From Citrobacter gillenii (GTDB taxonomy: Bacteria > Pseudomonadota > Gammaproteobacteria > Enterobacterales > Enterobacteriaceae): 64,000 nucleotides of DNA. Every line of letters starts with the position of its first letter. Within the stretch, counting starts at the first letter, position 1. Under the pieces are notes generated by a model. That model had not been told where the DNA came from. It saw nothing but the letters and a program-made list of their open reading frames with translations, and did not search any database. The position numbers were made by a program, and so were the translations under genes. This document shows, one piece after another, positions 28,202 to 39,600 of this stretch. The DNA lies in contig NZ_SUQN01000007.1 of assembly GCF_013337685.1 (NCBI RefSeq), positions 248,001-312,000 of the forward strand, written 5' to 3'.

Positions 28202-29146
28202 ATGGACAACAAAAATAACGTTATTAATATTGCTTACTGTACAGATGCCAACTATCTGGAATATGTAGCAGTGTCCATTATGTCCGTCATAATGAACAAC
28301 CCAGGACAAGACCTGTCATTTTTCGTTTTTGTCTATGACGTCACTGATGAAGAGATTGATAAGCTACGCTCCACCAGTGATAAAATTCAGGTTATCAATA
28401 TTGATAAAGAAGAGATTGAAAAATATAACAATGACTTTGCAATCAAACACCTGAACCGTTCAACTTATATGCGCCTTGCCGTTCCGCGCTTACTGAAAGA
28501 TAAAGTTGAGCACTTTATCTATTTAGATGCCGACACTCTGTGTTTTGATAAACTCAATGATATTAACAGTATTGATATCAGTAACGTCATTTGCGCAGCC
28601 AGCCACGACTCGCTCGATATCCATGATACAAAAAATGCCAAACGCCTAGGTCTCAGTACAGGTCATTACTTCAATGCCGGTTTTTTGTATATTAATATCG
28701 CGAATTGGATTAAATTCGACATCGAAAACAAAGCAAATACTGTACTATTTGAACAGGGAAAAAATCTACCTTACTTTGATCAAGATGCTCTAAATATTGC
28801 AATGGATGGCAACGTCAAATTTATTGATAATCGATGGAATTTTTTGTTTAACTGGTTTAACGATCAACAGAAAGATAGCTTCTTCTATCAAAAAGATAAC
28901 CTGCCACGCATTATCCATTTCACCGGTGGAAGAAAGCCATGGTATAAAGAACACACAGGGCTTTCACAGCAGCTGTATCTTTTCTACCATCATTTCACAC
29001 CATGGCAGAACACAGAAATGCGCTCTTATGCCCCGCGAATGAGGCCTACTGATTATCGGGTTTACTCGCGTCAGGAAGCCAAAAGGGGAAATTACTGCGC
29101 TTCTATCAAATGGTATATGAAATATCTCAAGACAAAACTGCGCTAA
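28202..29146 (+). CDS. Family 8 glycosyltransferase of the LPS outer core
   Basis: This 314-residue retaining GT-A enzyme has the GT8 set: NIAYCTDANYLEYVAVSIMS at the N-terminus, the DxD metal motif in YLDADTLCF, FNAGFLYINIANW, DQDALN and the HFTGGRKPW histidine near the C-terminus. It is only distantly like the two GT8 genes on the other strand. The ATG directly abuts the stop of the waaQ-like gene. It is last in the hldD operon, before a strong terminator. The likely role is addition of an alpha-linked glucose or galactose in the outer core; acceptor and donor are not deducible. Confidence 0.88.
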   Translation: MDNKNNVINIAYCTDANYLEYVAVSIMSVIMNNPGQDLSFFVFVYDVTDEEIDKLRSTSDKIQVINIDKEEIEKYNNDFAIKHLNRSTYMRLAVPRLLKDKVEHFIYLDADTLCFDKLNDINSIDISNVICAASHDSLDIHDTKNAKRLGLSTGHYFNAGFLYINIANWIKFDIENKANTVLFEQGKNLPYFDQDALNIAMDGNVKFIDNRWNFLFNWFNDQQKDSFFYQKDNLPRIIHFTGGRKPWYKEHTGLSQQLYLFYHHFTPWQNTEMRSYAPRMRPTDYRVYSRQEAKRGNYCASIKWYMKYLKTKLR

Positions 29147-29148
29147 AT

Positions 29149-29174
29149 AAAAACTCCCTTTCGGGAGTTTTTTT
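29149..29174. terminator. Bidirectional terminator between the two LPS operons
   Basis: AAACTCCC (29151-29158) and GGGAGTTT (29163-29170) form an 8-bp stem with a 4-base loop, with T runs on the right and A runs on the left. It sits between the convergent GT8 genes, four bases after one stop and at the stop of the other, so it can end both operons. Confidence 0.92.
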
Positions 29175-30183
29175 ACTTACTTTGTAACTTTGCACGTAAA
29201 TAGCCGATATAGCTAATTACTGAAGCGAAATATTTTCCTTGTAGCCTTTCATGCCGTGATTTCTTTTTATACTGTTTTGGCGTTCTGGCTGGTAACAAAG
29301 GAACATCAGTCCATGGTGAAGACTTCCACGCTTCAATAAAATACTGTGCTGAAGGATAGTTAGCCCATGAATTCCATGGTTTAGTCACACCTATATAATG
29401 GATCAGAATGGTTTCAGGTGTAATATACTCTTTATACTTTGAAAGATCTTTGCTCTTAAGTTCTTGTTTAATACCATATATTGCATCATAAATTCGTGGT
29501 AAGAAAATAGTTTTCCCCAAAAACATGATATTTAAAACATCCTGATCAAGAAACGCAAATTTCTTAGTTTTATCTAAAAGAGTAGAAAATGCTTTAGAGA
29601 AAAATTGTTGCTCCTTCCATTCCTTTAAATTGGCAAAAACAACCCCAGCATTAAAATATTGCTCATTAAACTCTGGAACATTAAGACGAGTAGCTGCATA
29701 TGAGCGACTATCATCAACATCCTGGATAACTGCAGCTACATGATGCCCAAATTTGATATTCGTTAAATCAATCAACGAACCCTTACATACCACATCGGCA
29801 TCAATATAGAGTAGACTATCGATTTTTTCGCTAAGATATTCGAATGCAATGAATCTAAAATAAGTCGCATGAGACCAGGCATTTCCGCATGGCAAGACCT
29901 TTAGTCCTTCAGCATTCATTACATAGACCGTTATATTACTAGAAAATTGTTTTGCTAGTTTTTCAAGCCGTTGCCGATAATCTAAGTCAATATAATCAGT
30001 AAAAAGGTGAAAATGAATGCTGATATCTTGATTATGTAGTAAAACGGACGACATCGAAACTGCCGCTCCGAACATAAAATTCTGATCAACCCCCCATGCA
30101 ATATTGAGCTGCGGGGTATGATCTGTTGGAGCACCACAGATCTCAATGGTATCCTTGATAGACTGATGACAATCAAAATTCAT
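29173..30183 (-). CDS. LPS alpha-glycosyltransferase, GT8 (WaaJ/WaaI family), last gene
   Basis: This 336-residue GT8 enzyme has LNIAWGVDQNFMFGAAVSMS, the DxD in YIDADVVCKGSL, YFNAGVVFANLKEW, DQDVLNIMF, and HYIGVTKPWNSWA near the end, the pattern of WaaI, WaaJ, WaaO and WaaT. The basic C-terminal tail likely contacts the membrane. It is last in the leftward waaG operon, so by analogy it probably adds a later hexose than its upstream paralog. Which family member it is cannot be fixed without the core structure. Confidence 0.9.
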   Translation of the reverse strand: MNFDCHQSIKDTIEICGAPTDHTPQLNIAWGVDQNFMFGAAVSMSSVLLHNQDISIHFHLFTDYIDLDYRQRLEKLAKQFSSNITVYVMNAEGLKVLPCGNAWSHATYFRFIAFEYLSEKIDSLLYIDADVVCKGSLIDLTNIKFGHHVAAVIQDVDDSRSYAATRLNVPEFNEQYFNAGVVFANLKEWKEQQFFSKAFSTLLDKTKKFAFLDQDVLNIMFLGKTIFLPRIYDAIYGIKQELKSKDLSKYKEYITPETILIHYIGVTKPWNSWANYPSAQYFIEAWKSSPWTDVPLLPARTPKQYKKKSRHERLQGKYFASVISYIGYLRAKLQSK

Positions 30184-30228
30184 GTACTACACCTTTTTAT
30201 GCTATCTGAAAATTATCTGCACAGCAAA

Positions 30229-31248
30229 CTAGTGCGACCGTGCATTATGTAGTTTATTTTTTATATACATAACGTGGCTTAGCACAGAACGGATATATTT
30301 CCGCTGCACTTTTTCATGCCGCGATTTACGTTTATATAGCTTCGCCGTATTTGCATTCAATAAAGATTTTTCCGCCCATGCGGATTTCTGATATGCTTCA
30401 ATAAAAAACTTAGCTACTGGATATTTAGCCCATATATGCCATGGCTTTGTTACTCCAACATAATGAATTAACACTGTATCATCAGTGATATAGTTTTTGT
30501 AAATTTCATCATTCTTATTTTTCAGTTCCTGATCAACACCATAAATACAGTTAAAGTCTCTTCTCAGGAAAATCACATTACCGACAAATAATATATTAAG
30601 AACATCTTGATCAAAATAAAGAAGCTCCCTTTGGCGCTCTTCTAAAATAGAAAAGGCTTTAGTTAGTAGTTGTTGCTCTCGCCAGACGGCCAGGTTGGCA
30701 AACACCACGCCAGAATTAAAATACCCATTACTCAACTCAGGAATGCCAAGTCTGGTACCGGATTTAATACGCACTTCATCAATATCATTGATTACAGCGG
30801 CATATTCCCCACAAAAATTAATTTCAGTAAGTTCTCGTAAAGAACCTTTGCAAACCACATCGGCATCAAGGTACAGCACTGAACTAAGTTCAGTGCTTAA
30901 ATACTCAAATGCAAAGTAGCGATAATACATTGCATAGGTCCAGGCTTTAGTGCTCGGTAATTTTCGAAATGCAGTATTATCGAAAACCAAAACCGTCACC
31001 GTCGTACTGTACATCTGCGTCAGTCGTTTTACACTTTCCAGATAGTCATCATCGACATAGTCTGTTGCTATATAGAAGTGGATATCAATATCAGGGTTAT
31101 TTACCAGCACTGAGGTCATCGAGATGCCAGAACCAAATAAAAAATTACGATCAACACCATACGCAATATTTAGTTTTTTGTTCTTTTCGTGCGTAGAACT
31201 GTCAATCAAATGCTTTTGAATAATTACTTGCTGAAAATCGATGTTCAT
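30229..31248 (-). CDS. LPS alpha-glycosyltransferase, GT8 (WaaO/WaaI family)
   Basis: This 339-residue protein is paralogous to its downstream neighbour along the whole length: LNIAYGVDRNFLFGSGISM, YLDADVVCKGSL, YFNSGVVFANLAVW, DQDVLNILF, HYVGVTKPWHIWA. In related loci the gene after waaP encodes the alpha-1,3 hexosyltransferase for the second outer-core sugar (WaaO/WaaI). That assignment here rests on order and family. The two adjacent copies look like an old tandem duplication. AT-rich composition matches the rest of the cassette. Confidence 0.9.
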   Translation of the reverse strand: MNIDFQQVIIQKHLIDSSTHEKNKKLNIAYGVDRNFLFGSGISMTSVLVNNPDIDIHFYIATDYVDDDYLESVKRLTQMYSTTVTVLVFDNTAFRKLPSTKAWTYAMYYRYFAFEYLSTELSSVLYLDADVVCKGSLRELTEINFCGEYAAVINDIDEVRIKSGTRLGIPELSNGYFNSGVVFANLAVWREQQLLTKAFSILEERQRELLYFDQDVLNILFVGNVIFLRRDFNCIYGVDQELKNKNDEIYKNYITDDTVLIHYVGVTKPWHIWAKYPVAKFFIEAYQKSAWAEKSLLNANTAKLYKRKSRHEKVQRKYIRSVLSHVMYIKNKLHNARSH

Positions 31249-31278
31249 AGTGCAATGGCCTCAAAATTAATATGTACT

Positions 31279-32076
31279 TTAGAGCGCTTTTCTTATTGTT
31301 CTCTGTCTGATTTTTTGCGCTTTCGTAACGGCTTGTTCAAACAACTTAACTTCCTGACGGAAAATTTCACGTAGCGGCATGGCAAAGTAAACACGTAAAA
31401 ATCGATAGATATCTCTTGATGTCAGCCCGATTTCAAGTGATGAGAAATAGAGCCCAATCAAATCTTTATTGCGCCAACGGCGAGGTACATGTTGGCGTAT
31501 TTGCGCACGATGCAGATCGATCACCGAGAGTTTAATATCCTCAATTTTTGAGGGCATAGGTTGTTGAAGCAAAAAGTGACAGATATAACAGTCTCGATGG
31601 TTCACCCCACCACGATGCATTTTACCCACCATTTCTGCCACGCGGGTGATAATGGTCCGTTTTAATACAAAATTAGGGCGTTCAACACTCCAACTAGCGC
31701 AAAAATCTTCGAGGCTGATAGCAGGAGAGAGATCTTCAGTGATAATAAATGACGTACGCTCTAATGGATTCAGTCCTTTCTGTCCAAACGCCACCCCGGT
31801 CATGGTATCAACATTCAACGCTTGCAAACGATGAATAGCTAACCACTCTCGATCGGCCCCCAGCACAGGCATACGTAACGAAATCAGGTTTTTCACCACT
31901 TCTTTGAGCGTGGTTCCATGATGATATTTAAGAAAATATCCTTTCCCCATCATCTCAAAACGTAGAGTACGTCGCGTTTCCAACGCACGAAAAACCTCAC
32001 CATCCAGTTTAGCGACTTCTGTAAACGGATCTTTTCCCTGCCACTGCGTGGCAAAGGGTTCTTTTAATTCAATCAT
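31279..32076 (-). CDS. waaP: LPS core heptose I kinase
   Basis: This cytoplasmic, membrane-associated eukaryotic-like kinase phosphorylates HepI of the inner core, which is important for outer-membrane stability. It is 265 residues from [12 protein letters not shown], like E. coli. The nucleotide lysine lies in [14 protein letters not shown], the catalytic [10 protein letters not shown] has the HRD aspartate, and VIDLHRAQ is the metal-binding segment. An ATG start is used; an in-frame TTG two codons earlier is less likely. It overlaps the waaG stop by eight bases. No waaY-like kinase is present in the window. Confidence 0.96.
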   Translation of the reverse strand: MIELKEPFATQWQGKDPFTEVAKLDGEVFRALETRRTLRFEMMGKGYFLKYHHGTTLKEVVKNLISLRMPVLGADREWLAIHRLQALNVDTMTGVAFGQKGLNPLERTSFIITEDLSPAISLEDFCASWSVERPNFVLKRTIITRVAEMVGKMHRGGVNHRDCYICHFLLQQPMPSKIEDIKLSVIDLHRAQIRQHVPRRWRNKDLIGLYFSSLEIGLTSRDIYRFLRVYFAMPLREIFRQEVKLFEQAVTKAQKIRQRTIRKAL

Positions 32077-33193
32077 TCTCAATGCCTAAAATGATGTCTG
32101 CAGCCCTGTCAGCCAGACTATAGAGATCTTCTGTATCAGCAAAATGCCGTGCATTTCCGGCCCAGCGACTTCTTTGCTCATTGTTTTGCAACGCATCGAA
32201 AAGTGCTGAATTCAAGTTGTTCTGCACAAACGGTTCAGGAATAACCACGCCACATTGGGCAGCATTGATATAGTCAGCATACCCGCATACTTCCGTGGTT
32301 AACACCGGCAACCCTGCAACGACTGCCTCTAATAAGACAATCCCAGCAGCTTCCTGAACAGCAGGATGCAGTAACAAATCCGCAGCAGACATCAATTCGG
32401 AGATATCATCCCGCCCCGAGAAAAACTGTACTTGTTTTTCAATACCCAATTGGCGAGCCTGAGCACGGTAACGATCTGCTTTATCCTGACCGACGACCAT
32501 CAACCGCGTACGCTGGCGTAGAGGTTCAGGCAAAGACGCCAGAGCCTGCAATGTACGCAGCACACCTTTACGCTTGAAATCTGAACCTACCTGCAGAAGG
32601 AAGAACTGATCGAGACCAATATCATTTTTTTCCCTGACAATCTGTCTACTGTTTTCAGGCTGCTGGCTGTACTTTCGGTCAGGGTAAATACCCGGTGGTA
32701 AAATACGAAAACGTGGATTCTCGGTATGATAATGACGTTTAAAATCGCCAATTTGTTTGTTGGTTAACATCAGTAATGTGGTATGAGAACCTTGCTGAAA
32801 TACTGCCTTTTCAAATGAGGCATAATGGCGATAACGCCGCGTCAGCTTGTAAAAAAAACCTTTTTCACGGGCAACTTTTTCGGCATAACAGACATCGGCT
32901 GCATAATACACATCCAGCCCAGGCATTTTATTAAAACCAACAACACGATCAACAGGATGTTGGCTAAAATACTGTTGAACCCATTGATGATATTGCTCAT
33001 TTTTCCCATGATTTGTTCTGGATGTAACTGGAACGAGTATAATTTCCAAGCCTTCAGGGCGCTCCCCCTGCCATTGTTGGGTAAAGACCTGAACATGATG
33101 CCCCCGTGCAGCAACCGTCTGCGCAACCCGCAGAAAATCACGCTGCAATCCACCATAAGGAAAATACTTGTACAAACAAAAAGCAATGATCAT
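32069..33193 (-). CDS. waaG: LPS core glucosyltransferase I
   Basis: This GT4 (GT-B fold) enzyme adds the first outer-core glucose to HepII. It is 374 residues, the E. coli length. The N-terminal [20 protein letters not shown] and the donor-site [17 protein letters not shown] with the two-glutamate pattern are typical. Here it is the first recognisable full gene of the leftward operon; in E. coli waaQ precedes it. Its ATG overlaps the stop of a short upstream reading frame (ATGA). Confidence 0.97.
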   Translation of the reverse strand: MIIAFCLYKYFPYGGLQRDFLRVAQTVAARGHHVQVFTQQWQGERPEGLEIILVPVTSRTNHGKNEQYHQWVQQYFSQHPVDRVVGFNKMPGLDVYYAADVCYAEKVAREKGFFYKLTRRYRHYASFEKAVFQQGSHTTLLMLTNKQIGDFKRHYHTENPRFRILPPGIYPDRKYSQQPENSRQIVREKNDIGLDQFFLLQVGSDFKRKGVLRTLQALASLPEPLRQRTRLMVVGQDKADRYRAQARQLGIEKQVQFFSGRDDISELMSAADLLLHPAVQEAAGIVLLEAVVAGLPVLTTEVCGYADYINAAQCGVVIPEPFVQNNLNSALFDALQNNEQRSRWAGNARHFADTEDLYSLADRAADIILGIEND

Positions 33194-33240
33194 GCATTAA
33201 TATCCGCATCGTGTCGCCAGGCATACCAAGCCAGATACAT
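33190..33240 (-). CDS. Short reading frame coupled to waaG (leader peptide or gene remnant)
   Basis: An ATG at 33240 opens a 16-residue frame, [16 protein letters not shown], whose TGA overlaps the waaG ATG. The same frame stays open 12 more codons upstream, reading SLGSASKDYSPL, back to a TAA. It looks protein-like (aromatic, balanced), so it may be the 3' end of a deleted gene. Alternatively it is a short leader that couples ribosomes into waaG. There is no strong ribosome binding site. I recognise no family. Confidence 0.35.
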   Translation of the reverse strand: MYLAWYAWRHDADINA

Positions 33241-33263
33241 AAGGGGACTGTAATCCTTACTTG

Positions 33264-33308
33264 CGCTACCCAAAGATTACTCCACATGCTTCGGCCGCAA
33301 ACTACCAG
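33264..33308 (-). promoter_or_regulatory. JUMPstart/ops-like element in the waaG leader
   Basis: Reading leftward, CTGGTAG (33302-33308) is followed 31 bases later by GGTAGCG (33264-33270). These are the two most conserved blocks of the JUMPstart element; GGTAGCG is the core of the ops site that loads RfaH. The spacing is longer than the classic 16 bases, and the first ops bases (GGC) are TTG here, so it is degenerate. Its location just after a promoter and before waaG is as expected for an RfaH-dependent waa operon. Confidence 0.5.
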
Positions 33309-33319
33309 AAATTGCGCAT

Positions 33320-33349
33320 AGTATATCATTGATTATCACTCAATCCGAA
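33320..33349 (-). promoter_or_regulatory. Putative promoter of the leftward waaG operon
   Basis: Reading leftward, TTCGGA (33344-33349) and TATACT (33320-33325) are separated by 18 bases. The -10 matches five of six consensus bases; the -35 is weak. Transcription would begin near 33312, so the JUMPstart-like blocks fall in the first 50 bases of the RNA. The remaining 33350-33603, up to waaA, is AT-rich and gene-free. Confidence 0.5.
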
Positions 33350-33603
33350 CTGAATGTTTTTTGAACAAAAAATTAAATTTAATATAAAAAACAGATACAT
33401 AATATAAATTCAATCTCATCGGAAAAGTCGTATCGCACGAGAAGTTAAGCCCTAATATTGGAAGCAGGTGTTTTTTGAAACGACCGCCAGGCATAACAAT
33501 GCCTTGTCAACACAAGCGTTTTGGTACAACCTGGATAAAAATGATGGTAAAGCCACAGTTAAATACATAGAATCCCCAGCACATCCCTAGGTTAGCCACT
33601 ATT

Positions 33604-35369
<1,766 letters not shown>

Positions 35370-35383
35370 AGGCGTTATCTACG

Positions 35384-36193
35384 CTATTTCTGGCAGCGAC
35401 GGCAGTAGAATGTCGTTCGCTGTGCATGTTTTGTCGCAACGATCGGCGCGCCGCATGCACGGCAAGGCTCACCTTCTCGCCCATAGACTTGCAACTCCTG
35501 GGCAAAATAGCCCGGCTTGCCGTCACTTTGCAGAAAATCCTTCAGCGTCGTTCCCCCTTGATCGATAGAGCGAAGCAAAACCGCCTTGATAACGCGCACC
35601 AACAGCTCACACTCAGATACCGACAGCGACGATGCCAGGCGGTCAGGATGGATACCAGCCGCAAACAGCGACTCGCTGGCATAGATGTTGCCAACCCCCA
35701 CCACTAACTTGTTGTCCATCAGCCAGGGTTTAATCGCCGTTTTCTTCTTCGCGCATTTCTGCTGGAGGTAACTGGCGTTGAAATCATCGCTCAGCGGCTC
35801 CGGGCCAAGATGCGCGAGAACATTGTGTCCCGCCAGTTCTTTGGTCCATAACCACGCCCCAAACCGCCGGGGATCGGTATAGCGTAGGACTTTGCCATTG
35901 CTCATCACCAAATCCACATGGTCGTGTTTTTCTGCCGGGCGTTCTTCAGGAAGAATACGTAAACTGCCTGACATGCCCAGATGAATGATAATCCAGCCAT
36001 CCGCTAGCTCTAAAAGCAGATACTTCGCACGACGTTGTACGCTAAGCACAGGCTTATCACTAAGACGATAGATTTCTTCTGATACCGGCCAACGCAGACG
36101 CCCATTACGCACAATGGCGTGCAGAATCGTTGCCCCAACGAGATGCGGCTCAATACCACGGCGACTGGTTTCGACTTCAGGTAATTCAGGCAT
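35384..36193 (-). CDS. mutM: Formamidopyrimidine-DNA glycosylase
   Basis: This bifunctional glycosylase/AP lyase removes 8-oxoguanine and Fapy lesions. It is 269 residues. The N-terminal PELPEVE supplies the catalytic proline (after Met removal) and Glu. The H2TH domain holds [17 protein letters not shown], and the C-terminal zinc finger has four cysteines in CRACGAPI and FYCRRCQ. It lies downstream of rpmB-rpmG across a terminator, as in E. coli. Confidence 0.98.
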   Translation of the reverse strand: MPELPEVETSRRGIEPHLVGATILHAIVRNGRLRWPVSEEIYRLSDKPVLSVQRRAKYLLLELADGWIIIHLGMSGSLRILPEERPAEKHDHVDLVMSNGKVLRYTDPRRFGAWLWTKELAGHNVLAHLGPEPLSDDFNASYLQQKCAKKKTAIKPWLMDNKLVVGVGNIYASESLFAAGIHPDRLASSLSVSECELLVRVIKAVLLRSIDQGGTTLKDFLQSDGKPGYFAQELQVYGREGEPCRACGAPIVATKHAQRTTFYCRRCQK

Positions 36194-36242
36194 AGCATCT
36201 CCGGCGGTGTATCAGGTCTCATTAATATGGGGACGGCCAGAA

Positions 36243-36275
36243 AACAAAAAACCCCGCCGAGGCAGGGTTTTTCTT
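36243..36275 (-). terminator. Terminator after rpmG
   Basis: Reading leftward, AAAACCCTGCC and GGCGGGGTTTT pair around a short CTCG-type loop, flanked by A and T runs. It lies 17 bases after the rpmG stop and before mutM, so mutM is reached by read-through or its own promoter. Confidence 0.85.
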
Positions 36276-36291
36276 TACATCAAAGCGAAAA

Positions 36292-36462
<171 letters not shown>

Positions 36463-36479
36463 TTATTTCCTCTTAGTAC

Positions 36480-36737
<258 letters not shown>

Positions 36738-36920
36738 TTAGCTCGAGCTTCGTATGGGGTATTGGCGCCTCGTCAGGCTTCTCAGCCCGGTTATCGCAGT
36801 TCAATACACTCAATCTTTCATACTGCATCAACGTTGGATACCGAATGAATGATTTCGTATATTTGCGAACTCTCGATTGCCAGGCCCAAATGCCAAACCC
36901 GAGATTCTCAAAGGTGGCGT

Positions 36921-36949
36921 AGTATACGCTGAGTCAGCGATGTGCTCAA
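36921..36949 (-). promoter_or_regulatory. Promoter of rpmB-rpmG
   Basis: Reading leftward, TTGAGC (36944-36949) and TATACT (36921-36926) are 17 bases apart, a strong sigma70 promoter, with a GC-containing discriminator (ACGCC) as is usual for ribosomal genes. It leaves a leader of about 195 bases before rpmB. The rest of 36717-36991 shows no gene. Confidence 0.75.
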
Positions 36950-36991
36950 GTCCCGAACAGACAAAGATCCCGATGGATCGCGTAAAGTGCG

Positions 36992-37657
36992 TTAAATCCA
37001 ACCGCGTTCCGCAAAAGAAACGTACTCTCCGCGCCCAATTACTAGATGATCAAGCACCCGGACATCCATGAACTGACAGCATTTCACAACACGCTCGGTG
37101 ATAAGTTTATCTGCTTTACTCGGCTCTGCACACCCCGAAGGGTGATTATGCGCAAGGATCAGCGCCGACGCATTCATTTTTATCGCCTCACGGACAATTT
37201 CTCGCGGATGTACCTCGACATGGCTGAGCGTGCCAGAAAAAAGTGTGCTGTGTTTAATCACACGATGCTGAGCATCAAGAAAGATCACCAGAAAGATCTC
37301 TCGTTCCTCTTGCGAGAACTGGCTTTGCAGGAACTCACGCGCCATTTCGGGACTCAGTAGCGAACGCTCTTCCATCACGCGCACGTTGTAGTAACGCTTT
37401 GCCAATTCGGCAATACCTTTTAGCTGGGCATACTTCGCCACGCCAATACCCTGAACCTGGCTGAAATCCATGTAATCGGCCGATAACAGACCATACAGAG
37501 AACCAAAATTTTGCAGTATCTCTTTTGCCAGCGTCAGGACATCTTTCCCTCGCGAACCGGTACGTAAAAAAAGTGCCAATAGCTCAACATCCGTCAGCGA
37601 ATCTACCCCCAGAGCCATCATTTTTTCCCGGGGCATCGAACATTCCATCTCTTCCAT
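36992..37657 (-). CDS. radC: RadC family protein (JAMM domain)
   Basis: This 221-residue protein has an N-terminal helix-hairpin-helix-like region (about 20-90) and a C-terminal JAB1/MPN-type domain whose metal motif ILAHNHPSG, followed by a downstream Asp, is intact. RadC was once linked to DNA repair; its real activity is unresolved. The first ten residues differ from E. coli RadC, while everything from MPREKM onward aligns. It is divergent from coaBC. Confidence 0.95.
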   Translation of the reverse strand: MEEMECSMPREKMMALGVDSLTDVELLALFLRTGSRGKDVLTLAKEILQNFGSLYGLLSADYMDFSQVQGIGVAKYAQLKGIAELAKRYYNVRVMEERSLLSPEMAREFLQSQFSQEEREIFLVIFLDAQHRVIKHSTLFSGTLSHVEVHPREIVREAIKMNASALILAHNHPSGCAEPSKADKLITERVVKCCQFMDVRVLDHLVIGRGEYVSFAERGWI

Positions 37658-37827
37658 GCTTCTCCTCCCTTAGCCCGCGGAATGGTTACATAACACCCGC
37701 CATGAAGCGACGTCCTGTTTTCACTTCTTCGTGACGCCTCGCAAAGTGCTTCCCGGCAAAAGCACGTCGCATTGAGGATTGTGATAAAATATCCGCCTTC
37801 TGGTGAAATCCAACAGGAAAGATCATG

Positions 37828-39048
37828 ATGAGCCTGGCCGGTAAAAAAATCGTAATTGGTGTCAGTGGCGGTATTGCTGCATACAAAACCCCCGAGCTGG
37901 TACGCCGTTTACGGGAACGTGGCGCAGACGTCCGCGTGGCAATGACCGAGGCGGCAAAAGCGTTTATTACGCCCCTGAGCTTACAGGCGGTTTCGGGCTA
38001 CCCCGTTTCCGACAGCTTGCTTGACCCCGCAGCAGAAGCTGCGATGGGTCATATTGAACTCGGGAAATGGGCCGATTTAGTTATCCTGGCCCCCGCCACG
38101 GCTGATTTGATTGCGCGCGTTGCCGCTGGCATGGCCAACGATCTGGTGTCAACGATCTGCCTGGCAACGCCTGCGCCTGTTGCCGTCTTACCGGCCATGA
38201 ACCAGCAGATGTACCGCGCCGCCGCAACACAGCACAATCTCGGCGTTCTCGCGTCACGTGGCCTGCTCATTTGGGGACCCGACAGCGGCAGCCAGGCCTG
38301 TGGCGATGTTGGCCCTGGCCGTATGCTGGATCCGTTAACCATTGTGGATATGGCGGCGGAACATTTTTCACCTGTCAATTCCCTGCAACATCTCAACATC
38401 ATGATTACGGCTGGCCCAACACGCGAGCCGCTTGATCCGGTGCGCTACATTTCTAACCACAGTTCCGGAAAGATGGGTTTCGCCATCGCCGCTGCGGCAG
38501 CAAAGCGCGGCGCTAATGTCACGCTGGTGTCAGGTCCCGTGTCATTAGCCACGCCGCCTTTGGTACAGCGTATTGATGTCGTTACGGCGCTCGAAATGGA
38601 AGCTGCCGTGCAATCAGTCGTACAGCAACAGCATATTTTTATCGGCTGTGCCGCCGTCGCTGATTATCGCGCAGAAACCGTAGCCCATGAAAAAATCAAA
38701 AAGCAGGCGACGCAGGGTGATGAATTCACAGTAAAAATGGTCAAAAACCCGGATATTATCGCCGGGGTTGCCGCACTCAATGCTAATCGTCCTTTTGTCG
38801 TTGGGTTTGCCGCCGAAACAAATAATGTGGAAGAATATGCCCGGCAAAAACGTATCCGCAAAAACCTTGATGTGATTTGTGCAAACGATGTTTCACTATC
38901 TACTCAAGGATTTAACAGCGACAGCAACGCATTACACCTTTTCTGGCAGGATGGAGATAAAGTCTTACCGCTTGAGCGTAAAGAACTCCTGGGCCAATTA
39001 TTACTCGACGAGATCGTGACCCGTTATGATGAAAAAAATCGACGTTAA
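37828..39048 (+). CDS. coaBC: Bifunctional phosphopantothenoylcysteine decarboxylase / phosphopantothenate-cysteine ligase
   Basis: This enzyme performs two CoA steps: it couples cysteine to phosphopantothenate (CTP-dependent) and then decarboxylates it with FMN. It is 406 residues from MSLAGKKIV; an ATG one codon earlier is equally possible. The CoaC half (about 1-190) has [18 protein letters not shown], the catalytic [10 protein letters not shown] His and PAMNQQMY. The CoaB half has [20 protein letters not shown] and KMVKNPDI. It overlaps dut by about 20 bases. Confidence 0.98.
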   Translation: MSLAGKKIVIGVSGGIAAYKTPELVRRLRERGADVRVAMTEAAKAFITPLSLQAVSGYPVSDSLLDPAAEAAMGHIELGKWADLVILAPATADLIARVAAGMANDLVSTICLATPAPVAVLPAMNQQMYRAAATQHNLGVLASRGLLIWGPDSGSQACGDVGPGRMLDPLTIVDMAAEHFSPVNSLQHLNIMITAGPTREPLDPVRYISNHSSGKMGFAIAAAAAKRGANVTLVSGPVSLATPPLVQRIDVVTALEMEAAVQSVVQQQHIFIGCAAVADYRAETVAHEKIKKQATQGDEFTVKMVKNPDIIAGVAALNANRPFVVGFAAETNNVEEYARQKRIRKNLDVICANDVSLSTQGFNSDSNALHLFWQDGDKVLPLERKELLGQLLLDEIVTRYDEKNRR

Positions 39049-39484
39049 GATTCTGGACCCACGCGTAGGGCAACAATTTCCGCTCCCGACGTACGCCACC
39101 TCTGGCTCTGCCGGACTTGACCTGCGCGCCTGTCTTGATGACGCCGTAGAACTGGCTCCGGGCGCGACGACGCTGGTGCCAACCGGGTTAGCCATTCATA
39201 TCGCCGACCCTTCGCTGGCGGCGGTGATGCTTCCACGCTCCGGGTTGGGCCATAAGCACGGTATCGTACTTGGCAACCTGGTCGGCTTGATTGACTCCGA
39301 TTATCAGGGCCAACTGATGGTATCTGTCTGGAACCGTGGCCAGGACAGCTTCACTATCGAGCCGGGTGAGCGTATTGCACAGATGGTCTTTGTGCCGGTC
39401 GTGCAGGCTGAATTTAATCTGGTGGAAGAATTTGAAGCCACCGATCGTGGCGAAGGCGGCTTCGGCCATTCCGGGCGCAAGTAA
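39029..39484 (+). CDS. dut: Deoxyuridine 5'-triphosphate nucleotidohydrolase
   Basis: This trimeric dUTPase removes dUTP and supplies dUMP for thymidylate synthesis. It is 151 residues from MKKIDVKI. The five family motifs are present: [35 protein letters not shown] and the C-terminal [10 protein letters not shown]. The start lies inside the end of coaBC in another frame, suggesting coupling. slmA follows after 116 bases. Confidence 0.98.
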   Translation: MKKIDVKILDPRVGQQFPLPTYATSGSAGLDLRACLDDAVELAPGATTLVPTGLAIHIADPSLAAVMLPRSGLGHKHGIVLGNLVGLIDSDYQGQLMVSVWNRGQDSFTIEPGERIAQMVFVPVVQAEFNLVEEFEATDRGEGGFGHSGRK

Positions 39485-39600
39485 CCCGTAGAGAAGTATC
39501 CCACAGCGTAATAACGCAATAACATACCGCAAACAGTTGTTTGCGGTCGCTGTGTGGATGCCTGCCTGGCAAGTGCTTATTTTCAGGGGTATTTTGTAAC

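Noticed and set aside
33138-33329. 63-codon leftward frame overlapping the waaG start
   Set aside because: It covers the promoter -10 and leader and enters waaG in another frame, and its ATG overlaps the -10 region. The short frame ending at the waaG ATG is more plausible.
33486-33508. GGCGGT with an inverted repeat (GGCAT/ATGCC) further up the waaG-waaA gap as the ops site
   Set aside because: GGCGGTCGTTT lacks the GGTAGCG core and lies upstream of the better promoter, so it would not be in the RNA.
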